Assembly (NCBI GenBank): GCA_900554365.1
Contig: USGY01000021.1
Span: forward strand, 1-27,711
Reading direction: 5' to 3'
Source: an uncultured Clostridium sp.
GTDB lineage: Bacteria; Bacillota; Clostridia; TANB77; CAG-508
DNA length: 27,711 nt
A program made the translations under genes and the position numbers. This document shows, piece after piece, positions 12,258-20,783 of this stretch (position 1 is its first letter; the number at the start of each line of letters is the position of its first letter). Below the pieces are notes generated by a model. The model was given only the letters and a program-made list of their open reading frames with translations, made no database searches and had not been told where the DNA came from.

Positions 12258-13797
12258 TGTTGCAATGTATTTAAGGTTAAGTAAAGATGATGGAGATAAC
12301 ATTGAAAGTGAAAGTATAACAAATCAAAGAAAAATAATTAAAGATTATATTGATAGACATCCAGAAATGAAATTATATGATGAATATGTGGATGATGGGT
12401 ATAGTGGAGCAAATTTTAATAGACCTTCTTTTAATAGAATGTTACAAGATATAGAACATAAAAAAATAAATATGGTTATTACTAAAAATTTAGCTAGATT
12501 AGGAAGAAATTATATCGAAACAGGTACATATATTGAAAAATATTTTCCAGATCATAGAGTTAGATATATTGCTATTTTAGATAGAGTTGATAACTTTAGT
12601 GATAGTGTTAGCAATGATTTTGTTCCAATCAAATCTGTATTTAATGAAAAACATTGTAAAGATACATCTATAGCAGTAAAAAAGACAAAAAGAAAGAAAA
12701 TGCAAGAAGGGTATTATGCTTGTAATACAGCACCGTTTGGATATAAAAAAGATCCAAACAATCCTGGCAAACTTATTATTGATGAAGAAAGTAGTAAGAC
12801 TGTAAAGAAAATTTTTCAATTAAAAGAAAAGGGATATACTACACAACAAATAGTCAAATATCTTGATAGGAATCATTATAAAACTCCTGCAGAATATTTA
12901 AACATAAGAGGACTAGAAAGAGTTAAAGATAAAAGTGTTTGGAGAAGAAGCTCTGTTACAAGAATTTTATGTAATGAGGTTTATCTAGGACATTGTATTC
13001 GAGGGAAAACACAAAATATTAGTTACAAGTCAAAAGATAGAATATATGTTAATAGAAATGATTTTATCAAAACACAGAATACTCACGAGCCAATAATATC
13101 AGAAGAAACTTTTAAAAATGTACACAACACAAACAAATATGGAACTACACGAGGACATCAAGAAACTAATTATCTATTCAAAGACTTTATTTATTGTAAA
13201 AATTGTGGCAAAAAACTTATTTTTAAAAAAGAAAGAGCAAAAGTATATGTATATTGTAGGAATCATAGTGAAAATTCAAAACTATGCTGCAATAATTGTA
13301 AGATAAATTATGAACAAATTGAAGATAGAATCTTTAAATTTATAGTAAATATGTATAAAGAATATTTTAAAAGTACAAAACTAAAAGATAATCTATTCCA
13401 AAAATATACAGAGAATACTATAAAAGGACAAGTTGATAATTTAGAAACATTAAAAGCAGAATTAGGAAGGGTAAACTTTAGGATTACATCATTATATAAT
13501 CAAAGATTATCTGAAAATATAAACGAAGATGAATACAAAAAAAGATATAATGCTTTAGCCGAACAAAGAAAAAACACTACAGAAAAAATATCCCAAACTG
13601 AAAAAGAGATTGAAGATAATAAATTAAAATTAAATACTTTAAGCAAGAAGAAAAGTATATTGAAAAAAATTAGCAAACTAGAAAAAGAAGATTTTAAAAA
13701 TTTTGATGTTGGAGAATTGATTAAAAAGATTGAAGTTTTTAAAAGAGAAATTTATATTTATTTCAACTTTATGGATGTAGGGAAAATAAAATTCTGA
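12232..13797 (+). CDS. large serine recombinase, second of a tandem pair
   Basis: The start is ATG 12232, 7 bases after AGGAGG at 12219-12224, inside the end of the first recombinase gene. The 521-residue protein repeats the same layout: catalytic domain with Ser in 'AMYLRLSKDDGD', 'NLARLGRNYIETG' with both active-site arginines but Ala in place of the usual Ser; recombinase domain ('APFGYKKD', 'YTTQQIVKYLDRN'); zinc ribbon ('FIYCKNCGKKL', then four Cys-containing positions); coiled coil; and tail. It resembles the first protein along its length but is clearly diverged, so the pair looks like an old duplication, as with ccrA/ccrB of SCC elements. Both may be needed for excision. Confidence 0.92.
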   Translation: MSNKQVVYDVAMYLRLSKDDGDNIESESITNQRKIIKDYIDRHPEMKLYDEYVDDGYSGANFNRPSFNRMLQDIEHKKINMVITKNLARLGRNYIETGTYIEKYFPDHRVRYIAILDRVDNFSDSVSNDFVPIKSVFNEKHCKDTSIAVKKTKRKKMQEGYYACNTAPFGYKKDPNNPGKLIIDEESSKTVKKIFQLKEKGYTTQQIVKYLDRNHYKTPAEYLNIRGLERVKDKSVWRRSSVTRILCNEVYLGHCIRGKTQNISYKSKDRIYVNRNDFIKTQNTHEPIISEETFKNVHNTNKYGTTRGHQETNYLFKDFIYCKNCGKKLIFKKERAKVYVYCRNHSENSKLCCNNCKINYEQIEDRIFKFIVNMYKEYFKSTKLKDNLFQKYTENTIKGQVDNLETLKAELGRVNFRITSLYNQRLSENINEDEYKKRYNALAEQRKNTTEKISQTEKEIEDNKLKLNTLSKKKSILKKISKLEKEDFKNFDVGELIKKIEVFKREIYIYFNFMDVGKIKF

Positions 13798-13841
13798 TGT
13801 CTAAATTGTACAGTTTAAGATTAGAGTGTACAATTTAGACA
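13798..13841. repeat. 15-bp perfect inverted repeat after the recombinases
   Basis: TGTCTAAATTGTACA (13798-13812) and TGTACAATTTAGACA (13827-13841) enclose 14 bases and begin one base after the stop codon. No T-run follows, so it is more like a protein-binding dyad, possibly an att-arm site of the element, than a terminator. Confidence 0.6.
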
Positions 13842-13888
13842 CGAATAAGAATATTGATGTATAAGGATTTTTTAAAATCAAAAAAATA

Positions 13889-13918
13889 AAAAATTGAAAA
13901 ATTACTTTTTCAATTTTT
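13889..13918. terminator. A/T-flanked terminator at the right end of the element
   Basis: AAAAATTGAAAAA (13889-13901) pairs with TTTTTCAATTTTT (13906-13918) around TTAC. It can work in both directions, ending the recombinase transcript and shielding the broken carboxypeptidase gene. Confidence 0.7.
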
Positions 13919-13941
13919 AAAATTTAAAATTTTTTGTGTCA

Positions 13942-14401
13942 TTATTGTACATTGTAATCATTTGCAGAATTAACACAGATTGCTTTTAACATATCATCTA
14001 CACTTAAAGTTTCTCTTGGATCTAACCAAATTTGAGAGCCACCCATACTAGCTGCATGCTCACTACAAGGAACTTGATCAGTTAGATTTATTTTGCCATT
14101 ATCTAATGCATCCATTATTAGTAAAATACTCATAACCTTAGTTACAGAAGCTGGACGTAATTGTTCGTGAATATTATGAGAATATAATACTTGCCCTGTT
14201 GATTGTTCTATTAAAATTGCAGATTCGGATTCTAAATTAAGAGAATTATTTTCTTCAGTAGAAGATGAAGAGGTTTCTTCGATTGGTTCCTGTCCGTGAG
14301 GCCCAGACATAGACACTATCATTTGCTAAACAAGGAAATGTTAAAAAAGATGTTAATGTAAATATAAGAAATGTACTAAATAAGAATTTTAAATATCGCA
14401 T
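13942..14401 (-). pseudogene. dacF: D-Ala-D-Ala carboxypeptidase, truncated and frameshifted
   Basis: From ATG 14401 (GGAGGG upstream) a typical signal peptide reads 'MRYLKFLFSTFLIFTLTSFL' with 'FPCLA' at the cleavage region. The frame then breaks near 14305-14310 and continues in another frame with a Ser/Glu-rich linker, then the serine-peptidase S11 domain: 'SAILIEQSTGQVLYSHN', 'RPASVTKVMSILLIMDAL' carrying the catalytic SxxK, and 'VNSAND' carrying the SxN motif. Right after it the sequence diverges ('YNVQ', stop), where the family continues 'TVAMAE...'. The later KTG motif and the whole C-terminal part are missing. The junction near 13945-13955 abuts the serine-recombinase element. No matching C-terminal half is found elsewhere in the window. 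Which DacA/DacF paralogue it was is uncertain. Confidence 0.85.
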
Positions 14402-14451
14402 AAAAATCCCTCCAATTGATATTTAAATATATTCAAATTAAATTAAATTAT

Positions 14452-15165
14452 TCAAATTCTTATTAAAGATATAGTAACATTTTTACCATTTGTTGAAGCC
14501 TCTATTTTAATATCATTTCCAGAATTGTTTTTAAACTTAAAATCATAACTACCATATGCAACAGCAGCATCTTTACCTTTTTTTACATAAGGCACCTTAT
14601 TGCTATGCTCATGTCTTTCTGTAACAGATAAAGAATTAACTTTTAAAACAGCATTATATAATGTACTACTTACTTGACAATTACCACCGCCTAATCCTTT
14701 TTTCTTTTTGCCATTATTATCATATATATCGGCTTTTTGATAACCTTTAGCAGATGTTGCTTGACCTACTGTATTACAAAAAGAAAATGTTGAACCATTT
14801 TTTATTATTGTATCATTTAAGGCTTTACATGTAATTTGAATATTATTTTGTCTTGCATTATCTTTTGAATAAATTTTGGTTGTAAATGAGGATAAGGTTT
14901 CATGAGTTTCTTTATTAGGGGTAGAATCTGTTATTCCTTTAGCTTGCTCTTTTGTACTATTTTCTGTATTGTTTGAATTTGTATTATTAGAAGATAAACT
15001 TTCATTACCCGAAGTATTTGATGTATTATCATTTGATGTAGATGTTTTGTTTGCTTCATAAGAAGGCTCAGTATTTTTAGAAGAAAAGTTTCTAAAATAA
15101 TATATCCCCAAAGCAATTATTAAAAAAATTATAAAAATTGCAATAAGCCAATTTTTGTTTTTCAT
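14452..15165 (-). CDS. VanW family membrane-anchored protein
   Basis: The 237-residue protein has an N-terminal membrane helix (residues about 6-24), a low-complexity Ser/Asn/Thr linker (about 28-85), then the VanW domain: 'GSTFSFCNTVGQAT', the conserved 'GLGGGNCQVSSTLYNAVL' block, 'ERHEHSNKVPYV' and 'DAAVAYGSYDFKFKNN'. VanW proteins are named from vancomycin-resistance clusters, where the function is unknown, and are common in Clostridia, often fused to G5 or PG-binding domains. It is probably a cell-wall-facing protein. GGTGAT precedes ATG 15165. It is read in the same direction as the broken carboxypeptidase 50 bases away and could have shared an operon. Confidence 0.88.
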   Translation of the reverse strand: MKNKNWLIAIFIIFLIIALGIYYFRNFSSKNTEPSYEANKTSTSNDNTSNTSGNESLSSNNTNSNNTENSTKEQAKGITDSTPNKETHETLSSFTTKIYSKDNARQNNIQITCKALNDTIIKNGSTFSFCNTVGQATSAKGYQKADIYDNNGKKKKGLGGGNCQVSSTLYNAVLKVNSLSVTERHEHSNKVPYVKKGKDAAVAYGSYDFKFKNNSGNDIKIEASTNGKNVTISLIRI

Positions 15166-15221
15166 TTTTAGATCACCAATTTTAATATAACCAAAAATAA
15201 AAGGATTTATTATTTAATTGG

Positions 15222-15250
15222 TTGACTTTTTTTATAAATAAAAGTATAAT
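15222..15250 (+). promoter_or_regulatory. sigma-A-type promoter of the small membrane protein
   Basis: TTGACT (15222-15227), 17 bases, TATAAT (15245-15250). Confidence 0.8.
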
Positions 15251-15280
15251 TAATATGTAGTTTTTTTAAGGAGAAAAGAT

Positions 15281-15472
15281 ATGATTGCGAAATATTGGAA
15301 GAAAATTGGTATGCTAATATTAATAGTTGCATGTGTATTTAACATAATGGGCAAGCTAGTAAATAAAATATCATTAAATAAAGAAATGATATATTCAGCA
15401 ATGTATATGCAACAACAAGAACAACAAAATAGCAGTCAAGAGCATAATAACGAAACAAATAAAACAAATTAA
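15281..15472 (+). CDS. small single-pass membrane protein
   Basis: I do not recognise this 63-residue protein. AAGGAG lies upstream of ATG 15281 and a canonical promoter at 15222. Residues about 8-26 form one membrane helix ('IGMLILIVACVFNIMGKLV'), and the tail is polar and Gln/Asn-rich ('QQQEQQNSSQEHNNETNKTN'). It stands alone between the divergent VanW gene and rpmE. A strong promoter supports it being real. Confidence 0.65.
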   Translation: MIAKYWKKIGMLILIVACVFNIMGKLVNKISLNKEMIYSAMYMQQQEQQNSSQEHNNETNKTN

Positions 15473-15481
15473 TTAAAAAGC

Positions 15482-15510
15482 TTGAAAAATTAAAAAAAAT
15501 ATGATAATAT
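15482..15510 (+). promoter_or_regulatory. likely promoter of rpmE
   Basis: TTGAAA (15482-15487), 17 bases, TAATAT (15505-15510), with a leader of about 40 bases. Confidence 0.55.
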
Positions 15511-15553
15511 AAAAAACAGTCATGTTTATTAAGCGAGAAAGAGGTGAACATAA

Positions 15554-15754
15554 ATGAATAAAGAAATACAACCAGAATACAATCAAACAACAATTACATG
15601 TGCATGTGGAAATGTTTTAGAAGTTGGTTCAACAAAGAAAGATTTAAAAGTAGATGTATGTTCTAAATGTCATCCATTCTGGACTGGAAATCTAAGACAA
15701 GAAACAGCCGGAGGTAGAGCAGACAAATTTAAAAAGAAATATGGACTTGCATAA
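15554..15754 (+). CDS. rpmE: 50S ribosomal protein L31, zinc-binding type
   Basis: The 66-residue protein has the L31 pattern 'CACGNVLEVGSTKKDLKVDV' followed by CSKCHPFWTG. Cys16, Cys18, Cys36 and Cys39 form the zinc site, so this is the zinc-containing form rather than the Cys-free L31B paralogue. The end 'GGRADKFKKKYGL' is also typical. AGAGGTG precedes ATG 15554, and a strong terminator follows, so the gene is probably monocistronic. Confidence 0.96.
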   Translation: MNKEIQPEYNQTTITCACGNVLEVGSTKKDLKVDVCSKCHPFWTGNLRQETAGGRADKFKKKYGLA

Positions 15755-15765
15755 GATTAAGCAAG

Positions 15766-15795
15766 AAAAAAGTGAGGAATTCCCTCACTTTTTTT
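15766..15795 (+). terminator. intrinsic terminator of rpmE
   Basis: AAAAAGTGAGG pairs with CCTCACTTTTT around AATTC, followed by more T. The flanking A-run means it may also work on the minus strand. Confidence 0.92.
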
Positions 15796-15878
15796 GTTTT
15801 TTAAAAATAATGCAAAGCCTTGCAAAATTTGATGAAATATAATAAAATAGCAATGAATAAAGAAAGGTTGGTAAAAAT

Positions 15879-17297
15879 ATGAATACATCAACAAGTGTAA
15901 AAGAACAAGAAAAATACATAGAAAAAATAAAAAAATTAAATGAAAAAAAACATCCTAAATACAACATATTAACAATGGGATGTCAATTAAATGAAAATGA
16001 TTCAGAAAAGCTTTGTGGTATGTTAGAAGAAATGGGATATACTAAAGTTGATACACCACAAGAAGCTGATATATCATTATTCAATACATGTTGTGTAAGA
16101 GAAAATGCAGAAGATAAACTTTTTGGAAAATTAGGTGAATTAAAAAAATTAAAAGCTGAAAAAGGTTTAATAATTGCAATAGGTGGATGTATGATGCAAG
16201 AAAAACATATTACAGATAAAATAAAAGAAAGTTATCCATTTGTTGATATATTATTTGGAACACACACTTTATATAAATTCCCAGAAGATTTATATTGTTC
16301 AATTCAAGAAAAAAGAAAAATTGAAGATATTATAGACATAGATGGAGAAATATATGAAGGCTTACCAATAAAAAGAGATAGTGATTTAAAAGCATCTGTT
16401 ACTATAATGAATGGATGTAATAATTTTTGTGCATTTTGTATAGTGCCTTATGTTCGTGGTAGAGAAAGAAGTAGAAATCCTCGAGAAATTATAAATGAGG
16501 TAAAAGACTTAGCACAAAAAGGATATAAAGAAATAACTTTATTAGGTCAAAATGTTAATTCTTATTTAAGAGTCGAAAGAGAACAACATAAGGAATTTGA
16601 AAAATATGAAGGAATAGATTCATTCGCAAAATTATTAAAAGCAATAAATAAAATTGATGGAATTGAAAGAATTAGATTTGTTTCTCCACATCCAAAAGAT
16701 TTTACTGATGATGTAATAGAAGCTATTGCAGAATGTGATAAAGTTTGTAAATTAATACATTTACCACTTCAATCTGGAAATAATACTATATTAAAGAAAA
16801 TGAATAGAGTATATACTAAAGAACAATTTTTAAATTTAGTAGATAAAATGAGAGCGAGAATTCCAAATTTAACATTATCAACAGATATAATAGTTGGCTT
16901 CCCAGGCGAAACTGATGAAGAATTCGAAGATACATTAGATGTGGTTAGAAAAGTTGTTTTTGAACAAGTATATATGTTTATTTATTCAAGAAGAGTTGGA
17001 ACACCAGGAGATAGAATGCCAAATCAGGTACCAGAAAAAGTTAAACATGAAAGATTTAATAAATTAAAAGATTTAGTAGAAAGCCAAATTGCAGAAACAA
17101 ATAAAAAATATATAGGAACAATTCAAAAAGTATTAGTTGAGGGAGAGAGTAAAAACAATCCTAATATGTTAACAGGAAGAACTGATAGTAATAAAGTTGT
17201 TATTTTTGAAGGACCAAAATGTTTAATAAATAAACTTATTGATATAAAAATTGTTTCTGAACACATGTGGTATTTAAAAGGAGAATATAATGGTTAA
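15879..17297 (+). CDS. miaB: tRNA-2-methylthio-N6-dimethylallyladenosine synthase MiaB
   Basis: MiaB adds the methylthio group to i6A37 of tRNAs reading UNN codons, using two 4Fe-4S clusters. At 472 residues it has the methylthiotransferase domain with Cys35 ('MGCQLNENDSEKL'), Cys71 ('NTCCVRENAEDKL') and Cys104 ('GGCMMQ'), the radical SAM motif CX3CX2C at Cys180, Cys184 and Cys187 ('NGCNNFCAFCIVPYVRGRE'), and a C-terminal TRAM domain from about residue 405. An AAAGG site precedes ATG 15879; a TATAAT at 15838-15843 may be its -10 box. The last 8 bases overlap the next gene, and mutS follows, the classical miaB-mutS neighbourhood with one extra gene between. Confidence 0.96.
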   Translation: MNTSTSVKEQEKYIEKIKKLNEKKHPKYNILTMGCQLNENDSEKLCGMLEEMGYTKVDTPQEADISLFNTCCVRENAEDKLFGKLGELKKLKAEKGLIIAIGGCMMQEKHITDKIKESYPFVDILFGTHTLYKFPEDLYCSIQEKRKIEDIIDIDGEIYEGLPIKRDSDLKASVTIMNGCNNFCAFCIVPYVRGRERSRNPREIINEVKDLAQKGYKEITLLGQNVNSYLRVEREQHKEFEKYEGIDSFAKLLKAINKIDGIERIRFVSPHPKDFTDDVIEAIAECDKVCKLIHLPLQSGNNTILKKMNRVYTKEQFLNLVDKMRARIPNLTLSTDIIVGFPGETDEEFEDTLDVVRKVVFEQVYMFIYSRRVGTPGDRMPNQVPEKVKHERFNKLKDLVESQIAETNKKYIGTIQKVLVEGESKNNPNMLTGRTDSNKVVIFEGPKCLINKLIDIKIVSEHMWYLKGEYNG

Positions 17298-18156
17298 AGA
17301 TGTTTTTGATGAAATTTTAAAAAAATGTTTAGAAGGATATAGTTTAAGAGAATTATCTAAAAAATATAATTTTGACAGAAATAAATTTATAGAAAGATTA
17401 AAAAGAGATTATCCTGAAGGAAGTAAAGAAAGACAATCAATTGAAAAACAATTAGTTGAAAATAAGAAAAATAGTACTTTAAAAGAAGTTGAAAAAGACC
17501 AACTAGAAGAGTTAACACAGGATGTTATAGAAGGAAAAATTTTAATGAGAGATGCGGCAGCTGAGTGTGGATTATTTATTCAAACATTTCGTGAAAAAAT
17601 GGAAGGATATATTAATTCTTCAAACAATGTAGATTTGCAAAAAAAATATATAGAATATCGTTCAAAAAGAGAAGGCGATTATTCATGGATTAATTTTAAA
17701 GCATTATTAATAAAAATGATAAAAACTAATTCTTCACAAACACAATTAGCTGAAACTTATGGAATTCCTGCAAGAACAGTAAGTAGAGAATTGGCTAAGT
17801 TAAAAGATGATGAAAAATATGAAGACTTATATGAAATTGCAAAAAAGTTTTCTAAAAAGAATTTTGAACATGAAGCAATTTCTGATGATGAAGTTAAAGA
17901 AGCGGATAAAATTCTAAAAAAATATCATGAGGGAAGTATAATAATAAGCAATAGTATAAGCAAAGAAGAAAAAGAATATTTAAAAGATAAGAAACTTTTA
18001 AAGGATGCTGAAAAAATACCAGGAACTCAAAAAGAAAAAGCTGCTAAGCTAGGTGTTGGAGTTAGCACATTAAGACGTGCAAAAATCAGAACTGAACAAT
18101 ATGAAAAAGAGAAAAAAATAAAACAAGATAAGGAATTGGAAAGAGGTGAAGATTAA
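17290..18156 (+). CDS. multi-helix-turn-helix protein between miaB and mutS
   Basis: I do not recognise this 288-residue family. It overlaps miaB by 8 bases and mutS by 1, so all three are translationally coupled. Four HTH-like modules are visible: 'GYSLRELSKKYNFDRNKFIE' (about 15), 'ILMRDAAAECGLFIQTFREK' (about 83), 'SSQTQLAETYGIPARTVSRE' (about 152) and 'TQKEKAAKLGVGVSTLRRAK' (about 255). Long charged helices lie between and the tail is very basic. There is no membrane segment, enzyme motif or cysteine cluster. Probably a nucleic-acid-binding protein; a link to mismatch repair or tRNA modification is only suggested by its position. Confidence 0.8.
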   Translation: MVKDVFDEILKKCLEGYSLRELSKKYNFDRNKFIERLKRDYPEGSKERQSIEKQLVENKKNSTLKEVEKDQLEELTQDVIEGKILMRDAAAECGLFIQTFREKMEGYINSSNNVDLQKKYIEYRSKREGDYSWINFKALLIKMIKTNSSQTQLAETYGIPARTVSRELAKLKDDEKYEDLYEIAKKFSKKNFEHEAISDDEVKEADKILKKYHEGSIIISNSISKEEKEYLKDKKLLKDAEKIPGTQKEKAAKLGVGVSTLRRAKIRTEQYEKEKKIKQDKELERGED

Positions 18157-20771
18157 TGGCTGAATTTTCACCTATGATGCAAAGATATCTTGAAACTAAA
18201 GAAGAATATAAAGATTGCATATTATTTTACAGATTAGGCGATTTTTATGAGATGTTTTTTGATGACGCAATAACAGCATCAAGAGAATTAGAATTAACTT
18301 TAACAGGAAAAGATTGTGGACAAGAGGAAAGAGCACCAATGTGTGGAATTCCACATCATGCTGCTGAAATTTATATATCTAAACTAATTGCAAAAGGATA
18401 TAAAGTAGCAATATGTGAACAGCTGGAAGATCCTAAAAAAGCTAAAGGAATAGTAAAAAGGGGAGTAATAAGAGTAGTAACTCCTGGCACAGTTGTAGAA
18501 AGCAACATGTTAGAAGAACGCAAAAACAACTTTATAATGTCAATATTTAAAAGTGGTATATATTATGGAATTAGTGTTTGCGATATTTCAACAGGTGAAT
18601 TTTATGCAGCTGAGATTAAAGACAATTATAATTTTCCAATGCTTTTAGATGAAATAGCAAGATATACTCCATCTGAATTACTTGTTAATTCAATGATGTG
18701 TAATTGCAAAGAAGAAATTAGTAAAATAAAAGAAAGATTTGAAAATATTTATATAACTAATTTTAATGATAAATTTTTCACAGATGAATTAAATAACATT
18801 AATTTTAGATTTAATATTTTAGATAATAGTGGTAGAAAAATTGAAGACATAAAATCAAAAACATTGGCAATTAGTTCTATAAATGCATTAATTGAATATA
18901 TAGAAGAAACTCAAAAAACAACATTAGATCATATAAACAAGATAATAATATATCAATTATCAAAATATATGGCTCTAGATATAAATGCTAGAAGAAATCT
19001 TGAAATAACAGAAAAGATGAGAGATAAATCTAAAAAAGGAACATTATTATGGGTATTAGATAAAACTTCTACATCTATGGGAGGCAGATTACTAAGAAGG
19101 TGGTTAAATGATCCTTTAGTTGATATAAATGAAATACAAAAAAGATTAAATGCAGTAAAAGAATTAAAAGATAACATAATGTTTAGAGGAGATGTAATAG
19201 AAAGCCTAAAAAAGGTATATGATATAGAAAGATTAGCAGGAAAAATGGCATTTGGAAATGCAAATGCACGTGATATGATTACATTAAAAAATTCTTTATA
19301 TAAATTACCAGAAATAAAACAACTTTTGAAAGAAAGCAAATCACCAATGTTAATAGAGTTATATAATAAATTGGATGAATTACAAGATATATATGATTTA
19401 ATAGAAACATCAATAATTGATGATCCTCCAATGACAATAAAAGATGGTGGAATTATAAAATTAGGCTATGATGAAGAAATTGATAAATTAAAAACAGCTC
19501 AAACTGAAGGAAAAAATTGGTTAATTAAATTAGAATCTGAAGAAAAAGAAAAAACAGGTATAAAAAACTTAAAAATTGGTTTTAATAAAGTTTTTGGATA
19601 TTTTATAGAAGTTACAAAGTCTAACTTAGACCAAGTGCCTGAAAGATATATTAGAAAGCAAACTTTAACAAATGCAGAAAGATATATAACAGAAGAACTT
19701 AAAAACTTAGAAAATCAAATTTTAGGTGCAGAAGAAAAAGTTATTAATCTAGAATATGAAGCTTTTACTAAAATAAGAGAACAAATAGCTAAAAATATAA
19801 AAAGATTGCAGGCAACAAGTGAAGTAATTTCCACTTTAGATGTATTATCATCATTTGCTCAAGTTGCTGAAGATATGAATTATTGTATGCCAAATATCAA
19901 TAATAATGGTGTAATAAACATAAAAAATGGAAGACATCCAGTAATAGAAAAAATAATAGGCGCAGGTTCTTTTGTAGAAAATGATACATATTTAGACAAA
20001 GATCAAAATCGTTTAGCAATTATAACAGGTCCTAATATGGCTGGTAAATCAACATATATGAGACAGGTAGCGTTAATAACATTAATGGAACAAGTTGGTA
20101 GTTTTGTTCCTGCAGAAAGTGCAGACATAGGAGTAGTAGATAAAATCTTTACAAGAGTTGGAGCTTCAGATGATTTAAGTATGGGACAAAGTACTTTTAT
20201 GGTTGAAATGATGGAAGTTGCAACAATTTTAAAAGAGGCAACTCCAAATAGTTTGGTTATATTAGATGAAATTGGAAGAGGAACATCAACATATGATGGA
20301 TTATCTATAGCATGGGCAGTAGCAGAATATATAGCAGACAAAGAAAAATGTGGAGCTAAAACCTTATTTGCTACTCATTATCATGAATTAACTGAATTAG
20401 AAAACAAGTTAGACGGAATAAAAAATTATTCTATAGCTGTAAAAGAAAAAGGCGAAGATATAATTTTCTTAAGAAAGATTGTAGAAGGAGGAACAGATGA
20501 AAGCTACGGTGTACATGTTGCAAAGTTAGCAGGAGTTCCTAAAACAGTTACAACTAGAGCAAATGAAATTTTACGTTCTTTAGAAAGAAAAAATATTATT
20601 ACTAATAAAAAAATAGAGAAAAAAGACAACAAACAAGTTGATGGTCAATTTGATATGTATAATTATAAATTAGCTGAAATTGCACATGAAATTGACAAGG
20701 TAAATTTAAATGAGTTAACACCAATTGATGCTTTAAATACATTGGTTAGAATAAAAGAAAAAATGAAATAG
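18156..20771 (+). CDS. mutS: DNA mismatch repair protein MutS
   Basis: MutS recognises mismatched or looped DNA and starts repair with MutL. At 871 residues it is full length. The mismatch-binding Phe-x-Glu is in 'YRLGDFYEMFFDDA' (Phe30, Glu32). Connector, lever and clamp domains follow, then the ATPase with Walker A 'GPNMAGKSTYMRQ' (about residue 625), 'DDLSMGQSTFMVEM', Walker B 'LVILDEIGRGTSTYDG' and 'FATHYHELTELE', and the dimerisation helices with a C-terminal beta-clamp-contact region. ATG 18156 overlaps the previous stop (TAATGG). No mutL lies in the window. The glycosyltransferase gene follows by 12 bases. Confidence 0.97.
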   Translation: MAEFSPMMQRYLETKEEYKDCILFYRLGDFYEMFFDDAITASRELELTLTGKDCGQEERAPMCGIPHHAAEIYISKLIAKGYKVAICEQLEDPKKAKGIVKRGVIRVVTPGTVVESNMLEERKNNFIMSIFKSGIYYGISVCDISTGEFYAAEIKDNYNFPMLLDEIARYTPSELLVNSMMCNCKEEISKIKERFENIYITNFNDKFFTDELNNINFRFNILDNSGRKIEDIKSKTLAISSINALIEYIEETQKTTLDHINKIIIYQLSKYMALDINARRNLEITEKMRDKSKKGTLLWVLDKTSTSMGGRLLRRWLNDPLVDINEIQKRLNAVKELKDNIMFRGDVIESLKKVYDIERLAGKMAFGNANARDMITLKNSLYKLPEIKQLLKESKSPMLIELYNKLDELQDIYDLIETSIIDDPPMTIKDGGIIKLGYDEEIDKLKTAQTEGKNWLIKLESEEKEKTGIKNLKIGFNKVFGYFIEVTKSNLDQVPERYIRKQTLTNAERYITEELKNLENQILGAEEKVINLEYEAFTKIREQIAKNIKRLQATSEVISTLDVLSSFAQVAEDMNYCMPNINNNGVINIKNGRHPVIEKIIGAGSFVENDTYLDKDQNRLAIITGPNMAGKSTYMRQVALITLMEQVGSFVPAESADIGVVDKIFTRVGASDDLSMGQSTFMVEMMEVATILKEATPNSLVILDEIGRGTSTYDGLSIAWAVAEYIADKEKCGAKTLFATHYHELTELENKLDGIKNYSIAVKEKGEDIIFLRKIVEGGTDESYGVHVAKLAGVPKTVTTRANEILRSLERKNIITNKKIEKKDNKQVDGQFDMYNYKLAEIAHEIDKVNLNELTPIDALNTLVRIKEKMK

Positions 20772-20783
20772 GAGGTCTTGATT

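Noticed and set aside
10614..13797. CRISPR or other defence function for the element
   Set aside because: No repeat-spacer array, nuclease or methylase gene is visible; only recombination and small regulatory genes.
13942..14401. sigK/skin-like developmental excision restoring dacF
   Set aside because: The second frameshift in the signal-peptide region and the absence of the other gene half in the window argue against a restorable gene.
15811..15824. TGCAA-AGCC-TTGCA dyad upstream of miaB as an operator
   Set aside because: Five-base arms are too short to separate from chance in this composition.
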